Shown here: piece after piece, positions 1 to 6,909 of the stretch
Layout: each line of letters opens with the position of its first letter
Position numbering within the stretch: position 1 is the first letter of the stretch
Assembly: GCA_036524115.1 (NCBI GenBank)
Contig: DATDCY010000244.1
Location: 1 to 7,910, forward strand
Direction of reading: 5' to 3'
DNA from: a bacterium
GTDB taxonomy: Bacteria; JAUVQV01; DATDCY01
DNA: 7,910 bases
Program-made: the position numbers and the translations under genes
Notes under the pieces: model-generated
What the model was told of the DNA's origin: nothing
The model's input: only the letters and a program-made list of their open reading frames with translations
The model's database searches: none

Positions 1-683
1 GGCGTCTGCGTTTGGCCCGTCAACATCACGCGCAGGGGCATGGCGAGCTTGGGCATCTTCAATCCGTGCTTGCCGATAACTTCCTTGATCGCTGCGCTGA
101 TGGCGGTGGTTTCCCACGCAACGGTGGAGAACTGTTGCGCGAGGTCGCGCATGGCAGGGATGGCCTCCGCGGAAAGTTGCGCGTCGAGCAGGGCTGCATC
201 CGGGTGCAGGTCGATGTAGAACACCTCGGCTGCATCGGCCAGTTCGTTCAGCGTGGCAACGCGCTCTTTATATAAAGCGCAGACGGAGGACAGGGCAGGG
301 CTGTCGCTGACCTTGATGCCGCGTGCTTCGAGGCGCGGGCGCACCATGTCAGCCAGGCGGTCGTTGTCGGTCAGCTTGAGGTAATGGTTGTTCAGCCAGT
401 TCAGTTTTTCGGTGTTGAACTGCGCCGCGGAGGGCGTGATGTGGTCGAGGTCGAACCACTGGCAGAACTGCTCAACCGAGAATACTTCCTCGTCGCCATG
501 CGACCAGCCCAGGCGTGCCAGATAGTTGATGACGGCCTCGGGCAGGTAGCCGTCTTCATCGTACTGCATCACGCTGACCGCGCCGTGGCGCTTGGACAGC
601 TTGGTGCCGTCGTCGCCCAGGATCATGGAAAGGTGCGCGTATTGCGGCACGGTCGCGCCCAGCGCCTTGAGGATGTTGATCTT
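1..683 (-). pseudogene. gltX: Glutamyl-tRNA synthetase, C-terminal fragment (cut at both ends)
   Basis: GltX charges tRNA-Glu with glutamate in the cytoplasm and is essential. The minus strand reads without a stop from 683 to the window edge, giving about 227 residues. They begin KINILKALGATVPQYAHLSM, carry the class I KMSKS-type signature as KLSKRHGA about 28 residues in, then GYLPEAVINYLARLGWSHGD and FNTEKLNWLNNHYL, and end at MPLRVMLTGQTQT. From memory this follows proteobacterial GltX (about 465-470 residues) from roughly residue 210 to 20-30 residues short of the C-terminus. The HIGH-containing N-terminal half is absent because similarity stops abruptly at 683. The left end is simply open at the window edge. 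Base composition is lower in GC than the rest of the window (it includes an AT-only stretch near 267-276), so this DNA probably comes from another genome. It is labelled pseudogene because it is 5'-truncated here; in its source genome it may be an intact gene. The product call is very secure. Confidence 0.95.
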
Positions 684-700
684 GGCCGCCCCCGGCCAGC
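684..700. other. Junction between two unrelated DNA segments (chimera or rearrangement breakpoint)
   Basis: GltX similarity in the minus-strand frame is convincing up to the Lys codon at 681-683. Immediately to the right the DNA codes, in a different frame (codons starting at 684, 687, 690 on the minus strand), for the membrane glycosyltransferase. Composition changes at the same point, from moderate to very high GC. The sequence at the joint is GC-rich (GGCCGCCCCCGGCC, 684-697), with no insertion-sequence terminal repeats, tRNA or integrase gene visible. The exact break cannot be fixed to better than about 15 bases. Both flanking genes are truncated here, so a natural junction would have destroyed an essential gltX copy. 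A contig misjoin is the most economical explanation. Confidence 0.85.
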
Positions 701-1659
701 CACGCGACGCGCCCGCGCGCCTCCCCCGGCGCTGCGCACGCCAGGCCGGCCACTGCGAGCACCGCCATCGGCCAGCCGACCACCTCGTCGGCGTGGCGCA
801 GCACGCGGGCCGCCCATGCCCAGACCGACCGGATCGCTTCGCCGCCGTCCGCGACCGTGCCCGAGGATCGCCGCAGGAACTGCTCGAAGAGCGGGCGGAA
901 CTCCCCGCCGTACGCAGACCACATGAACAGCAGCAGCAGAGCGCAGCCGACCGCGGCCCCTGCCGCCAGGGCACCCGCGGCGCGCCGGTTCCGCGAGACC
1001 CAGAGATAGACCACGCCGACCCAGGCGAAGACGCTGCCGGCCCAGCTTGCCAGCGGGAGGAACAGGCCAATGGCCAGGATCCCGTCGATGACGCGGCGCG
1101 TCGGCTCCCGCCCGGTCAGGATCACCAGCGCCAGGAGCATCGCGATCGTCAGGGGCTCGTGCCCCGGCATGCGGCCGTAGAACGAAAACGCGGGCATGGC
1201 CGCCGCGAACAGCCAGAAGAGCGGGCCCGCCTCGGCGGCCGGACCCCAGCGCAGATACAGGGCGACGAGCCCCGCCAGCACCAGCGCGAGCACGGTCGCC
1301 CGCGCCACCCACTCGTGCACGCCCAGCACCGACATCGGCAGCGCGAGCAGCCACGCGATGAGCGGCGGATGGTTCAGGTAGCGATGCAGTTCGACCGGCG
1401 GCCCGGCGCCGCCATTCCAGACGTCCACCCCGCCGGTCACCAGCCAACCGAATCGAAGGTGGGCGCGCGCCGCCAGGGCGAAGACCGCCGCGTTGAAGTC
1501 GTGGTGGCGCACCCACGGCGTCGCCAGGTGGCGCGCGGCAAGCGCGGTGAAGGACGCGAGACCGACGGCAAGCCACGGCCAGCGGCGCGATCCCCACTCG
1601 GGCCGCCACGCCAGCGCCGCGGCCGCCAGGCCCAGCACCAGGAAGGGAAGCCAGAGCAT
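684..1659 (-). CDS. Family 39 glycosyltransferase, ArnT/PMT-like membrane protein (3'-truncated)
   Basis: Proteins of this type transfer a sugar from a polyprenyl-phosphate donor to a lipid, glycan or protein on the outer face of the cytoplasmic membrane. About 323 residues remain. A hydrophobic N-terminal segment (residues about 2-19) is followed by a loop with HHDFN (Asp near residue 54, where the family keeps an acidic residue in the first extracytoplasmic loop). The family signature YLNHPPL lies near 94-100, then several more hydrophobic helices rich in Leu, Ala, Val and Trp, with polar loops such as FYGRMPGHEP. The ATG at 1659 is preferred because it starts just before the first membrane segment; an in-frame TTG at 1692 would overlap the mfd start. 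No strong ribosome site is visible. Family members usually have around 450-600 residues, so the C-terminal part is missing. The reading frame continues to 556, but those residues are GltX DNA read out of frame. The specific sugar and acceptor cannot be told. Fold-family confidence is good, function is not. Confidence 0.75.
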
Positions 1660-1691
1660 CGGGCGCCATCTTACGCTATCCTCGCCCCCCA

Positions 1692-4600
1692 ATGCTGCTG
1701 CCGCGCTTCAGCCGCCTCTCGGGACCCGGCGACGTCGCCGCCCTCAGCGGATCGGCGCGGGCGCTCGCGCTGGCGCGCCTCGATCGTCCGGCGCTCGCGC
1801 TCTGTCGCGAACCGGAGGACGTCGAGCGTCTGCACCGGGACCTGCGGTTCTTCGCCGCCGCGCTCGGCGCCCCCGCGCCAGTGCTCGTCCCCGTGCCCGA
1901 GCGTCGGCTGCGCGCGGCGCGCGTCGAGGCGCTCGCGCGCATCGGGGCCGGCGACGCGCCGATCGTCGTCGCGGACGAACAGACCGCCGCCGCCCCGATC
2001 TTCGACGCCGGCCGCCTGGTCGCGGAGGCGGTCGAGGTGCGCCGGGGCGGCGAGCTCGACCCGGAGTTCCTCGCCGAGCTGTTGGCCGAGATGGGCTACC
2101 GGCGCGTCCGGGCGGTGGCCGACGCCGGGGAGTTCGCGCCGCGCCGGGACCGGATCGACGTCTTCCCGGCCGGCGGGGCGCAGCCCGTGCGCATCGAGCA
2201 CGAGGCCGGCAGGGTGGCGCGGCTGCGCGTCTTCGACGTCGGGACGCAGCTCTCGTTCCGCGAGGAGCCCGCGGTCCGCCTGCTCCCGGCGGGCGAGCCC
2301 GAGGGCGGGCCAACGCTCCGCGCGGCGCTCGCCGGCCGGATTCTCGTGACCGAGACCGGTGCGGCGCAGGGCACATCCCCGGTCGCCCCCGTCACGGGCC
2401 TCGGCCTGACCGCCAGGGAGCGGCGCGCCGCCGGCGAGGGGCTTCGGGAGCTCGGTGCGCGGCTGGCCGCGGTCGCCCGCGAGCGGCCGGTCCTGGTCGC
2501 GGCGGCCACGCTCGGCGAGGTCGAGCGGGTGCGCGACCTGCTCGCCGAGGCGGGAATGACAGTGCCGATCCTGGAGCCGCCGGGCATCGGCGCGCACGCG
2601 GGCCCGCTCGCGCTGGCGCACGGCCCGCTCTCCTGCGGCTTTCTCGACCTGGAGAGCGGCTTTCTCGCGCTGACCTCCGCCGAGCTGTTCGGGCCGCGGC
2701 CCCCGGCGCGCCCGGTGACGGCGAGCCGCGTCGGCTCCTTGATCGCCTCGCTCGACGAGATCGCCCCTGGCGACCACGTCGTCCACCTCGAGCACGGCGT
2801 CGGGCGCTTCCTCGGCGTCGAGCGCGCCGGCGACCAGGACTTCCTCCGGCTGGAGTACGCCGCAGGCGGCCGGCTGCTCCTGCCGGTCGAGCGCATCGAC
2901 CTGCTGCGCCGTCACAGCGGCGTCGAGGGCGCGCGGCCGCGGCTCGACACCATCGGCGGCACCGCGTGGCGAGCGGCGAAGGGGCGCGCCCGGGAGAAGG
3001 TCCGCGAGATGGCGGCGGAGCTGCTGCGCCAGGCCGCGGAGCGGGAGGCGGCGCCCGGCATCGCGTTTCCCCCCGACGACGAGCGCCACCGCGAGTTCGC
3101 CGACGCCTTCGGCTTCGACCCGACGCCCGACCAGAGCGCCAGCGCCGAGGCGATCCGCGAGGCCATGGAGCGGCCGCGCCCGATGGACTGGCTGCTCTGC
3201 GGGGACGTCGGCTACGGCAAGACCGAGGTCGCGATGCGCGCGGCGTTCAAGGCCGCGGCAGCGGGCAGGCAGGTCGCCGTGATCGCGCCGACCACGGTGC
3301 TCGCCGAGCAGCACGCGGACGTCTTCGCGGCGCGGTTCGCGCCGTTCCCGGTGCGCGTGGACGCGCTCACGCGCTTCACCCCGCCCGAGGAGGAGCGCGC
3401 GGCCCTCGCGCGGGTGGCCGCCGGGACGACCGGCATCGCCGTCGGGACGCACCGCCTGCTCGGGCGGGACGTCGCCTTCGCCGACCTGGGGCTGGTGATC
3501 GTCGACGAGGAGCAGCGCTTCGGCGTCGGGCACAAGGAGGCGATCCGGCGCCTGCGCCCGGGCGTGGACGTGCTCTCGCTCACCGCGACGCCGATCCCGC
3601 GCACGCTCTCGCTCGCGCTGGCCGGCGTGCGCGGCATCAGCACCCTGGAGACGCCGCCGGAGGAGCGCCTCGCCGTCCGGACCACCGTCGCCCGCTACGA
3701 CGCCGCGCTCGTGCGCGAGGCGCTCGAGCGCGAGTTCGCGCGTGGCGGACAGGCCTTCTTCGTGCACAACCGGATCGAGTCGATCGCCCGCGTCGGCCGG
3801 CGGTTGCAGCGGCTGCTGCCGGGCCGGCGCATCGGCATCGCGCACGCGCGGCTGCCCGGGGCGGCCCTGGAGGAGGTCATGCACGCCTTCCACGCGGGCG
3901 AGATCGACCTGCTGCTGGCGACCGCGATCGTCGGCGCCGGGCTCGACGTGCCGCGCGCGAACACGTTGATCGTCGACCGCGCCGACTGCTTCGGGCTCGC
4001 GGACCTCTACCAGCTCAAGGGGCGCGTCGGGCGCGCGGACCGGCGGGCCTTCGCCTGGTTCCTCGTCCCGCACGAGGACCGGATCACGGACGAGGCGCGG
4101 GCGCGCCTGGACGCCCTCTGCGAGCTGTCCTACCTCGGCGCCGGCTTCCGGCTCGCGCTGCGCGACCTGGAGCTGCGCGGCGCGGGCGACCTGCTCGGCC
4201 CCGAGCAGTCGGGGCACATCGCCGCGGTCGGCTTCGACCTCTACCTCGAGATGCTCGGGGAGGCGGTGGCCGAGCTGAAGGGCGAGGCGCCGGCGGCTCG
4301 CGTCGAGCCGGTCCTCGAGCTGCGCGTCGATGCGCACCTGCCGGCCGCGTGGATCGACGATCCGGAGCTGCGCCTCTCCGTGCTGCGGAGGATCGCCGCA
4401 GCCCGCGACGCAGCGGCGGTCGCGGACCTGCGCCGCGAGCTGGCCGACCGTTTCGGCCCGCCGCCGCGCGAGGCGCAGCACCTGCTCGACCTCGCGCAGC
4501 TCAAGGCGCTCTGCCGCGCCGCCGGCATCGCGCGGGTGGTCGAGACGGGCGACCGGCGCTACCGCGTGACGCCGGCGCTCGAGCGCCCGCTTTCGGCAAG

Positions 4601-4742
4601 GAGCGCCGCGGCGCTCACCGGCGCGCTCGGCGCGGCGGTGAGCTTCCCGGATGAAGCGGACGTCGAGCTGGACTTCGCGAAGCGCTCCTGGACGGAGATC
4701 GTGCGCGCGCTCGGCGGCGTCCTGCCGCTGCTGCGGCCCTGA
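1692..4742 (+). CDS. mfd: Transcription-repair coupling factor Mfd
   Basis: Mfd is a DNA translocase that pushes stalled RNA polymerase off damaged template and recruits UvrA for nucleotide excision repair. In the 1016-residue product the RNA-polymerase-interacting domain begins near residue 355 (GDHVVHLEHGVGRFLGVE). Walker A is GDVGYGKT at 504-511, Walker B/motif II is DEEQ at 605-608, motif III is TATPIPRT from 631, and motif VI is QLKGRVGR at 774-781. VGAGLDVPRANTLIVDRAD lies between motifs III and VI. The C-terminal TRCF domain follows (AWIDDPELRLSVLRRI, then ELADRFGPPP). All motor motifs are intact. It is about 130 residues shorter than E. coli Mfd (1148), and nearly all the deficit lies before the polymerase-binding domain, in the UvrB-like and linker region. 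There the usual GEFAVRGG stretch reads GEFAPRRDRIDVFP. No clear Shine-Dalgarno precedes the ATG. The start lies 32 bases from the divergent glycosyltransferase start, and the stop is 29 bases from the convergent hydrolase stop. Identity is near certain. Confidence 0.98.
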   Translation: MLLPRFSRLSGPGDVAALSGSARALALARLDRPALALCREPEDVERLHRDLRFFAAALGAPAPVLVPVPERRLRAARVEALARIGAGDAPIVVADEQTAAAPIFDAGRLVAEAVEVRRGGELDPEFLAELLAEMGYRRVRAVADAGEFAPRRDRIDVFPAGGAQPVRIEHEAGRVARLRVFDVGTQLSFREEPAVRLLPAGEPEGGPTLRAALAGRILVTETGAAQGTSPVAPVTGLGLTARERRAAGEGLRELGARLAAVARERPVLVAAATLGEVERVRDLLAEAGMTVPILEPPGIGAHAGPLALAHGPLSCGFLDLESGFLALTSAELFGPRPPARPVTASRVGSLIASLDEIAPGDHVVHLEHGVGRFLGVERAGDQDFLRLEYAAGGRLLLPVERIDLLRRHSGVEGARPRLDTIGGTAWRAAKGRAREKVREMAAELLRQAAEREAAPGIAFPPDDERHREFADAFGFDPTPDQSASAEAIREAMERPRPMDWLLCGDVGYGKTEVAMRAAFKAAAAGRQVAVIAPTTVLAEQHADVFAARFAPFPVRVDALTRFTPPEEERAALARVAAGTTGIAVGTHRLLGRDVAFADLGLVIVDEEQRFGVGHKEAIRRLRPGVDVLSLTATPIPRTLSLALAGVRGISTLETPPEERLAVRTTVARYDAALVREALEREFARGGQAFFVHNRIESIARVGRRLQRLLPGRRIGIAHARLPGAALEEVMHAFHAGEIDLLLATAIVGAGLDVPRANTLIVDRADCFGLADLYQLKGRVGRADRRAFAWFLVPHEDRITDEARARLDALCELSYLGAGFRLALRDLELRGAGDLLGPEQSGHIAAVGFDLYLEMLGEAVAELKGEAPAARVEPVLELRVDAHLPAAWIDDPELRLSVLRRIAAARDAAAVADLRRELADRFGPPPREAQHLLDLAQLKALCRAAGIARVVETGDRRYRVTPALERPLSARSAAALTGALGAAVSFPDEADVELDFAKRSWTEIVRALGGVLPLLRP

Positions 4743-4745
4743 CGC

Positions 4746-4760
4746 CGGCAGCCGCTGCCG
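4746..4760. terminator. Possible bidirectional terminator hairpin between convergent mfd and hydrolase genes
   Basis: A perfect 6-bp stem, CGGCAG paired with CTGCCG around a CCG loop, sits in the 29-base gap between two convergent stop codons. The position suits a shared transcription end. No T-tract follows on either strand, and such palindromes are common by chance in DNA this GC-rich, so the call is tentative. Confidence 0.3.
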
Positions 4761-4771
4761 CCCGACCCGCC

Positions 4772-5572
4772 CTAGTGCTCCCCGTCCTGTTCCGCCGCCG
4801 CACGCCGCGAGTAGGTGGCGACATACTTCATGATGTCGCCGAACTCGCTGCGCGACTGCAGCGTGTCGAACAGGTCGCGCGTCTCGACCATCAGGTTCTT
4901 CGAGCCCCTGATCGCCCGCTCGAAGTCCGCCGGGGCGTCCGTGGAGATCCGGCCGTGCCCCGGGTACATCTCCGCGACACGCAGGCTGCTGAGCTCGCGC
5001 AGCGTGCCGATGTAGTCGCTGATGTTGCCCGAGGGGAAGATCCCCCCGAGCGTGCCCCCGGCGAAGATCGTGTCCCCCGTGAAGAGCAGTTGCCGCTCGG
5101 CGTCGTACAGGCAGATCGCCCCGGAGCAGTGCCCCGGGCTGTGCAGCGTCTGCAGCACGCAGCCGCCGAGGTCGATCAGCGTGCCGTGGTGCAGGTGCAG
5201 GTCGACGTGGAAGTCCTCGGCCCGGTGCCCGAAGGCCTGGCTCATGAGCACGAACTCGTCCTGCAGGGCGATCTTGTTCGCGGCGCGGTTGTGCGCCGCC
5301 ACCACCGTGCGTTCGGGGAAGTACGGGACCCCGCCGACGTGGTCGACGTGCTCGTGGGTCAGCACGACGATGTGGACGTCCTCGCGCGAGAGGCCAAGCA
5401 TCCCGAGTTGCGCCGCGATGAGGTCCGCGTCCGAGGAAAGCCCGGTGTCGACCAGCAGGTTCTTGCGGGCGCCCCGCAGGAGGTAGACCTTGCAGCCGCC
5501 GCCCTTGGGACCGCCGAGCTGAAAGACGCCCTCGCGCAGCGCGACCGGCTCCGCGTGCGCACCTCCCGCCAC
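4772..5572 (-). CDS. Metallo-beta-lactamase-fold hydrolase (glyoxalase II-like)
   Basis: A 266-residue soluble protein with the full zinc-site set of the family: THEHVDH (His73, His75, Asp77, His78), a third-motif His148 in SPGHCSG, Asp167 in GDTIF, and His206 in YPGHG. Both metals should therefore be bound. The N-terminal strands (KVYLLRGARKNLLVDTGLSS) and the order of motifs match the glyoxalase II/MBL hydrolase group, but nothing identifies the substrate (thioester, lactone, sulfur species or phosphodiester). A helical C-terminal extension of about 45 residues follows the last motif. There is no signal peptide, so it is cytoplasmic. The start is a GTG at 5572 with a modest GGGACAGGGA purine stretch upstream. 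It lies 24 bases after the stop of the cyclic-nucleotide-binding gene and is almost certainly co-transcribed with it. Family is certain; the biochemical role is unknown. Confidence 0.9.
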   Translation of the reverse strand: MAGGAHAEPVALREGVFQLGGPKGGGCKVYLLRGARKNLLVDTGLSSDADLIAAQLGMLGLSREDVHIVVLTHEHVDHVGGVPYFPERTVVAAHNRAANKIALQDEFVLMSQAFGHRAEDFHVDLHLHHGTLIDLGGCVLQTLHSPGHCSGAICLYDAERQLLFTGDTIFAGGTLGGIFPSGNISDYIGTLRELSSLRVAEMYPGHGRISTDAPADFERAIRGSKNLMVETRDLFDTLQSRSEFGDIMKYVATYSRRAAAEQDGEH

Positions 5573-5596
5573 GGCCGATCCCTGTCCCGCCGCGCC

Positions 5597-5971
5597 CTAG
5601 GAGAGGTGGCCGGCGGCCATCTGCGCCCGGAGCTTCAGGCTCAGCGCCTTGAGGACGACGAGCGCGAATGCCGGCTGCTGGCCGATGAGGTAGACGAAAT
5701 GGGCGTGGTCGATCGCGACCACCTCGGTGCCGTCCTCCGCCGCGACGGCGGTCGCCGAGCGCGGCAGGTTATCCACGAGCGCCATCTCGCCGAAGACCTC
5801 GCCGGGACCGAGCGTCCCGACCAGCTCGTCGCGGCCGCGCGTGCGCTTGAGGATGTCGACGCCGCCGGCCTTGATGACGAACATCTCCTGGCCGCTGCCG
5901 CCCTCGGCGAAGATCGTCTCCCCGCCCTGGTAGCTGCGCACGAACTTGCCCGCCAACCGGAACCCGCCCAT
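5597..5971 (-). CDS. Stand-alone cyclic-nucleotide-binding domain protein
   Basis: A 124-residue protein made of one cyclic-nucleotide-binding (CAP/PKA-type) beta-barrel and a short C-terminal helix. The phosphate-binding cassette is clear: PGEVFGEMALVDNLPRSATA, with Gly61, Glu62 and Arg71 where the family contacts the ribose and cyclic phosphate. The upstream barrel shows GGETIFAEGGSGQEMFVIKAG. The residues following the barrel (FALVVLKALSLKLRAQ) would be the C helix. There is no helix-turn-helix, kinase or channel domain, so it is not a Crp/Fnr transcription factor. It may sense cAMP, cGMP or another ligand and pass the signal by protein contact. It is the first gene of a two-gene minus-strand unit ahead of the MBL hydrolase, with a strong ribosome site and a plausible promoter. 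Retention of the key Glu and Arg suggests real ligand binding. The partner is unknown; the hydrolase is an obvious candidate from linkage only. Confidence 0.9.
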   Translation of the reverse strand: MGGFRLAGKFVRSYQGGETIFAEGGSGQEMFVIKAGGVDILKRTRGRDELVGTLGPGEVFGEMALVDNLPRSATAVAAEDGTEVVAIDHAHFVYLIGQQPAFALVVLKALSLKLRAQMAAGHLS

Positions 5972-5973
5972 GT

Positions 5974-5983
5974 CCTCTTTCCT
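5974..5983 (-). promoter_or_regulatory. Ribosome binding site of the cyclic-nucleotide-binding gene
   Basis: AGGAAAGAGG on the minus strand ends 2 bases before the ATG at 5971. The AGGA core is 8 bases from the start, which is good Shine-Dalgarno spacing and fixes this start codon. Confidence 0.8.
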
Positions 5984-6003
5984 GAGTGAATCGCTGGGGC
6001 CGG

Positions 6004-6009
6004 ATCATA
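6004..6009 (-). promoter_or_regulatory. Extended -10 promoter element for the minus-strand operon
   Basis: On the minus strand TATGAT is preceded by TGC, giving the extended -10 form TGN-TATGAT, five of six bases matching the sigma-70 consensus. It lies 32 bases before the ATG of the cyclic-nucleotide-binding gene, in the 106-base gap between divergent genes and in one of the few less GC-rich patches of this half of the window. No convincing -35 box is seen, which is normal for extended -10 promoters. The transcription start is not known. Confidence 0.55.
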
Positions 6010-6065
6010 GCAGATTCGTCCTGCGAAAGGGCTTGCTTCCCCGGCGCAGGCTTGGAAGACTGTCC

Positions 6066-6071
6066 GGGAGG
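6066..6071 (+). promoter_or_regulatory. Ribosome binding site of the selenoprotein gene
   Basis: GGGAGG lies 6 bases before the ATG at 6078. This supports 6078 as the start over the in-frame upstream ATG at 5946, whose extra residues would cross the divergent promoter and have no family similarity. Confidence 0.75.
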
Positions 6072-6077
6072 CCGAAC

Positions 6078-6881
6078 ATGTCGCTGCTGCTCCGCCTGAA
6101 GAACCGCTCGCTCGCCGCCCTCGCGACGGCGCTGCCCTCCGTCGGCGAGCGTCTCGCCGCCGGCTACCGCGCCCAGCGCGAGGAGGGGGACGTCCCCTGG
6201 GCGCCGCTGCGCACGCCGCTCGCCCGCGCGACGATCGCGCTCGTCACCACCGCCGGGGTGCACCACCGAACGCAGCCGCCGTACGACATGCACGACCCGC
6301 AAGGCGACCCGAGCTTCCGCGAGCTGGACCTCTCGCTGCCGCTCGACTCGCTGACGATCACCCACGACTACTACGACCACAGGGACGCGGACCGCGACCT
6401 CAACGTGGTCTTCCCCGTGGAGCGGCTGCGGGAGTTGGCCGCGGCCGGCGAGATCGGCGCGCTCGCCGCTCGCGCCTACGGCTTCATGGGGCACATCGTC
6501 GGCCGGCACCTCGAGACCCTCAAGCGCAGCACCGCGCCCGAGGTCGCCGCCCGCCTGAAGGAGGCGCGCGTGGACGCGGTGCTGCTCGGCCCCGGCTGAG
6601 GGATCTGCAACCAGACCGTCGGTCTGGTCCAGCGCGAGATCGAGCGGGCGGGGGTGCCGACGGTCGGCGTCTCGATCGTCAGGGCGTACAGCGAGGCGGT
6701 GCACCCGCCGCGGACGGTCTTCCTCCGCTGGCCCTACGGCCATCCGTTCGGGGAGCCGGGCAACGCGCCGCAGCAGCGCACCGTCCTGCGGGCCGCCCTC
6801 AGGGCGCTGGCCGAGATCCAGGTGCCCGGGACCATTGTCGACCTGCCGCTGCGGTGGCGGCGGGAGACCTACAGGGATTGA
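6078..6881 (+). CDS. Selenoprotein of the glycine/sarcosine/betaine reductase B-like family (UGA-decoded)
   Basis: Read with UGA 6597-6599 as selenocysteine, this is one 267-residue protein, Sec at 174, ending at a second UGA at 6879-6881. Before the Sec: a strand ATIALVTTAGVHHRTQPPYD, then THDYYDHRDADRDLNVVFPV, YGFMGHIVG, and VDAVLLGPG leading straight into U-GIC (Sec174-x-x-Cys177). After it the same frame continues with NQTVGLVQREIERAGVPTVG, VHPPRTVFLRWPYGHPFGEP and a C-terminal helix. From family knowledge this order matches the short GrdB-like selenoprotein group, in which the position is U or C within U/C-x-x-C. The protein is cytoplasmic and probably uses a selenol/thiol redox pair; substrate unknown. 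Full GrdB is much longer and works with GrdA/C/D, none of which is seen here. The downstream Fe-S aldo/keto reductase starts 28 bases on, so the two are likely co-transcribed. Family call is strong. Sec use is inferred from uninterrupted similarity across the UGA plus a hairpin; a true nonsense mutation is the alternative. Confidence 0.85.
6597..6599 (+). other. In-frame UGA read as selenocysteine (Sec174)
   Basis: The UGA falls exactly where the family has its redox Sec or Cys, three residues before Cys177. Both flanks, GPG before and GIC-NQTVGLVQR after, are in the same frame and coherent. A disabling mutation would have to strike this one codon by chance. Confidence 0.85.
6611..6627 (+). 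promoter_or_regulatory. Candidate bacterial SECIS hairpin
   Basis: CCAGACC and GGTCTGG form a perfect 7-bp stem around a GTC loop. Exactly 11 bases separate the UGA from the stem base, the same distance as in the E. coli fdhF SECIS, and the tip carries GU as SelB-recognised loops do. Below it, GATCT at 6602-6606 can pair with AGATC at 6637-6641, which could extend the structure across an internal loop. The 3-base loop is small compared with fdhF, so the terminal pair may be open in practice. The structure has been read by eye and not folded. Confidence 0.65.
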
Positions 6882-6894
6882 CGGCGCCAGAAAC

Positions 6895-6900
6895 GGAGGA
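6895..6900 (+). promoter_or_regulatory. Ribosome binding site of the aldo/keto reductase gene
   Basis: GGAGGA, followed by GGG, lies 9 bases before the ATG at 6910 and 15 bases before the in-frame ATG at 6916, favouring the first. Either start keeps the twin-arginine motif. Confidence 0.75.
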
Positions 6901-6909
6901 GGGCGCGCG

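Noticed and set aside
266-277. Perfect 12-base palindrome CTTTATATAAAG
   Set aside because: It lies inside gltX and encodes the ordinary residues ALYKER of the protein. Most likely chance.
556-683. C-terminal tail of the glycosyltransferase frame continuing past the junction
   Set aside because: These bases encode GltX in another frame. The tail is an accident of the join, not a real protein end.
592-2349. A 585-residue plus-strand frame crossing the junction and the mfd start
   Set aside because: It spans two unrelated DNA segments, is antisense to two recognisable genes and out of frame with mfd, and is rich in Arg/Pro/Ser with no domain.
1671-4481. A 936-residue open frame antisense to mfd, and the 1053-residue plus-strand frame 1493-4654
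   Set aside because: Long stop-free shadow frames are expected in very GC-rich coding DNA. Their translations are Arg/Ala/Gly/Pro-rich without domains, while the mfd frame carries every helicase motif.
6033-6061. Possible rightward promoter, TTGCTT with AAGACT 17 bases later
   Set aside because: Each box matches only about three of six consensus bases, too weak to call.
6654-6881. An apparently independent 75-residue plus-strand gene after the UGA at 6599
   Set aside because: It is in the same frame as the gene before the UGA, begins mid-domain and has no ribosome site of its own. It is the C-terminal part of the selenoprotein.
6879-6881. The terminal UGA of the selenoprotein gene as a second selenocysteine
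   Set aside because: No hairpin with suitable spacing follows, the family ends about here, and the next gene's ribosome site begins 14 bases later. It is read as a true stop.
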